Origin: Rotaria macrura
Lineage: Eukaryota; Rotifera; Eurotatoria; Philodinida; Philodinidae
Reading direction: 5' to 3'
Length of the DNA stretch: 64,000 nucleotides
NCBI GenBank assembly: GCA_900239685.1
Contig: OENT01000600.1
Location: 1-64,000 of the forward strand
Shown: piece by piece, positions 61,776 to 64,000 of the stretch
Layout: the number at the start of each line of letters is the position of its first letter
Position numbering within the stretch: the stretch's first letter is position 1
The notes under the pieces: model-generated
The model's database searches: none
What the model was told of the DNA's origin: nothing
What the model saw: the letters and a program-made list of their open reading frames with translations, nothing else
Made by a program: the position numbers and the translations under genes

Positions 61776-64000
61776 ATGGCATTGAAAGGTAGCGGAATAC
61801 GTGTTATTGTCTACGATCAATATGATAGAATCCATAAAACGTTACGTAATGCAATGATTGAATCAATTGAATCATTTTCTAATTATTCAACATGTATTTC
61901 GTTCATTCAACAAAACGTACAAAACGAAATAACGTTTGTTATAGTAACAACATCAATCGAAGATCATGTTTTACAATTATTTGAAAGTTTAAATCCAATT
62001 GAAGCAATTCTTATTTCATCTAAATCACGAAAAAGTATTGATGCATTTCCAAGTAAAGTTATTGGTATTTATCATCCGATTGAAAATTTATTACGAGCAC
62101 TCTATGACATAATTGATACAATAGAATCACAACTTGATGCGAATAGTATCCTTTTTCATCGTCGAAAAGACAATACTGATAATACAGATTTTTATTTCTA
62201 TAGCATATGGAAAACTCATTGTACAAATCAAATGCCAACAAAAAACGTTCTCGTTGAGCAAGCACGTCTTCTGTTTCATTCAGAAAATAAATTCAAATCT
62301 CTTCTACACGATTTTAATACAACGTACAATTCTTCTGAAGTACTCTATTGGCTTGATAAATATGTTCATCCATTTCCATATCATTTACTTGTTGCTAATG
62401 CTCTTCGTACACATGATCAAGATATATTGTTTCTTGTTCGATTTTTTATTTTCGATATTATTCAACAAATGAAATCTCCACCAATAGGAGCTAGTTATAA
62501 TCAAGTTTATTTTGGTACAAAATTACCAATAGCAATTGTCGATCGACTTGAACAACAAACATCAACAGATATTATTGCATTTCAATGTTTTCTTCCGACT
62601 ACACGATCACGATCGAAAGCTTTATCAACGGCAACACAATCAACACGCCAACGTAAATTAGCAAATGTACTATTTAAAATCAATGTACACAATGCATTAT
62701 GTGTGTATATGGGCGATACAATTCTTATTGAAATGGCAACACCATTTCAAATAACATGTGTAACACGAAATACGGGCTTTGGTGGCATTCAACAATTACT
62801 TACTGTTGTTACATTAGTTGCACTTGATAAACAACATCGAGAACAACTACTTGCACGTTTTATTGATCGACAAAAATCGGCAGGTAGAACAATCAATGAT
62901 TTTCTACATCATACAATGCCCATTGTTAGGTTCGACGAATATTAACAATGTTCTAAATAATATTCTTGCTATAGTTCTAGACCGAAAAAGGATTCCAGAA
63001 AGCACAGTGAAAATAAATCGGATATATCTGAATTCACCGTTCCACTATATATTGTGTCAACATCAAGAGCAAGTCTAAATTCACAAGATGTCAGGTATAT
63101 ACATAATAGATAGAAGAATGTTAGCTTTTGTTTATAAATACGATCTATAAAGAACGATTAGTACTTAATTTCGAATTCATTTCATGCCGTTCCCAACAAA
63201 GAAAACATAACATGTGATTTATATATGTATATATACAAACACAGGTAGTCTACGTATGAAATTTTGGAACAATTCAGTATAATGATACTGTTGAAATAAG
63301 TTTCAAAATAGTTAAAATAATTCCTATTGGTTGTATCAAGACATTTTGTTGGTTTTTTAAATAGGAAAAAAAACGATCGATTCACCAATATCTTCTTTTT
63401 CATATAGTATTAACTATGAAGCCGAGGCAGATGAGCTCATAGCTCGTGGTAATTGGGCACAAGCAGTCGATGCTTTAGCTCGTATAGAAAATCCTAATGT
63501 TCATGTTTTAATTAAACAAGGATCTTTATTACGTGAACGGTTACAAGATTTACCAAGTGCATTGGAATGTTATGAACAAGCATTGAAGAAAACAACCGAT
63601 AAAGAAAAAGGTGAAATTCTAATTTATCTAGGCATTATTCATCATGATATGACACAATATGATGAAGCATTAAATTATTATTCTCAAGCATTAGAATGGT
63701 ACGAAAAAGAGGAAACGAATAATCCAGCTATGGTCGCTCGATGTCTTGTTGCCGTTGGTAATACATATTGGGCATGTGGTGAACTTGATAGAGCACTCGA
63801 TTATACTGAACGCGCATTGACTATACGTGAACAAGAAGTCAAGCCGAAGAATGATTTGGACATAGCAGCTTGTCTTGGCAATATAGGAAATATACTACAT
63901 GATCAAGGTCATATTGAACAAGCATTAATATATGCTCAACGAGCTGTGGATTTATTAACTGCAAGTGGTCAAAATAATCTACGATTAGCCGCAGCATTGA
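61776..64000 (+). CDS. Module plus degenerate ADP-ribosyltransferase fold plus TPR protein, 3' end beyond window
   Basis: Exon 1 is 61776-62883; exon 2 runs from 63365 past the edge. The junction (GCAG then GTAGAA; AAATAG then GA) closes in phase 1 and avoids the stop at 62943-62945. Residues of about 1-120 are a module like those of the 18.8-20.1 kb gene (FVIVTTSIEDHVL, PIEAILISSKSRKS, SKVIGIYHPIENLL). Residues of about 200-350 resemble the arginine-type ADP-ribosyltransferase fold of rotifer proteins: a VYFGT strand where YRGQ is expected, a SRSKALSTA helix, VLFKINV, and DTILIEMATPFQITCV at the end. The catalytic R-S-E set is not preserved, since no Arg follows the first Tyr and no E-x-E is present. 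Catalysis is therefore unlikely. From about residue 385 TPR units follow (ALECYEQALKK, ALNYYSQALEWYEK, ALDYTERALTIRE, ALIYAQRAVDLL), giving a partner-binding superhelix. The joining of the TPR exon is inferred; it could belong to a separate gene. Confidence 0.7.

Noticed and set aside
1-64000. CRISPR arrays, bacterial operons, phage or plasmid features
   Set aside because: No regularly spaced repeats were seen. Spliceosomal introns and animal gene families argue for a eukaryotic nuclear genome.

Overview
The window reads as nuclear DNA of a small metazoan, most likely a bdelloid rotifer. It is strongly AT-rich. Most genes are cut by very short GT-AG introns (about 50-70 nt), with a few introns of 0.5-3 kb. 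The gene set is animal and ciliary: enolase 4, a Hemingway/CFAP97-like protein, a two-pore channel, an Aster/GRAMD1 sterol-transfer protein, carboxypeptidase Q, and TRAF/MATH, GPCR and KDM4-like genes. Two genes carry a module I associate with rotifer ADP-ribosyltransferase/TPR proteins. The organism call is inference from these traits. No rRNA or mitochondrial marker is present.

Layout. 1-12.7 kb is gene-poor. Its only gene is a membrane-anchored amidohydrolase (minus strand, 3.3-6.1 kb), a candidate for horizontal acquisition. 12.7-20.1 kb holds a rhodopsin-like GPCR (+), a TRAF-type zinc-finger/MATH protein (-) and a protein with two copies of the unnamed module (-). 23.1-33.9 kb holds enolase 4 (+, 12 exons) and a two-pore channel (+, about 17 exons). 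36.3-42.3 kb is a 12-exon GRAMD1/Aster gene (-) with a hAT-like element in its 3.1 kb intron. 43.9-47.7 kb holds a myristoylatable low-complexity protein (-), a polyglutamine CFAP97-like gene (+) and a small acidic protein (-). 47.7-53.2 kb is gene-poor and contains a Mutator-like miniature element with long inverted arms and an exact 9-bp target duplication. 53.2-64 kb holds a tiny secreted double-EGF protein (+), a KDM4-like demethylase fused to a CCHC knuckle (-), tRNA-Cys(GCA) (+), carboxypeptidase Q (+) and a degenerate ADP-ribosyltransferase/TPR gene running off the right edge (+).

The genes do not form an operon or a single pathway. Loose themes are cilia/sperm (enolase 4, CFAP97-like), endolysosomal and membrane-contact biology (two-pore channel, GRAMD1, carboxypeptidase Q) and signalling or immune-like adaptors (TRAF/MATH, module proteins). 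Exon models were built by hand from splice sites, reading-frame phase and family resemblance. Phases close across every listed junction except at the 5' end of the two-pore channel.
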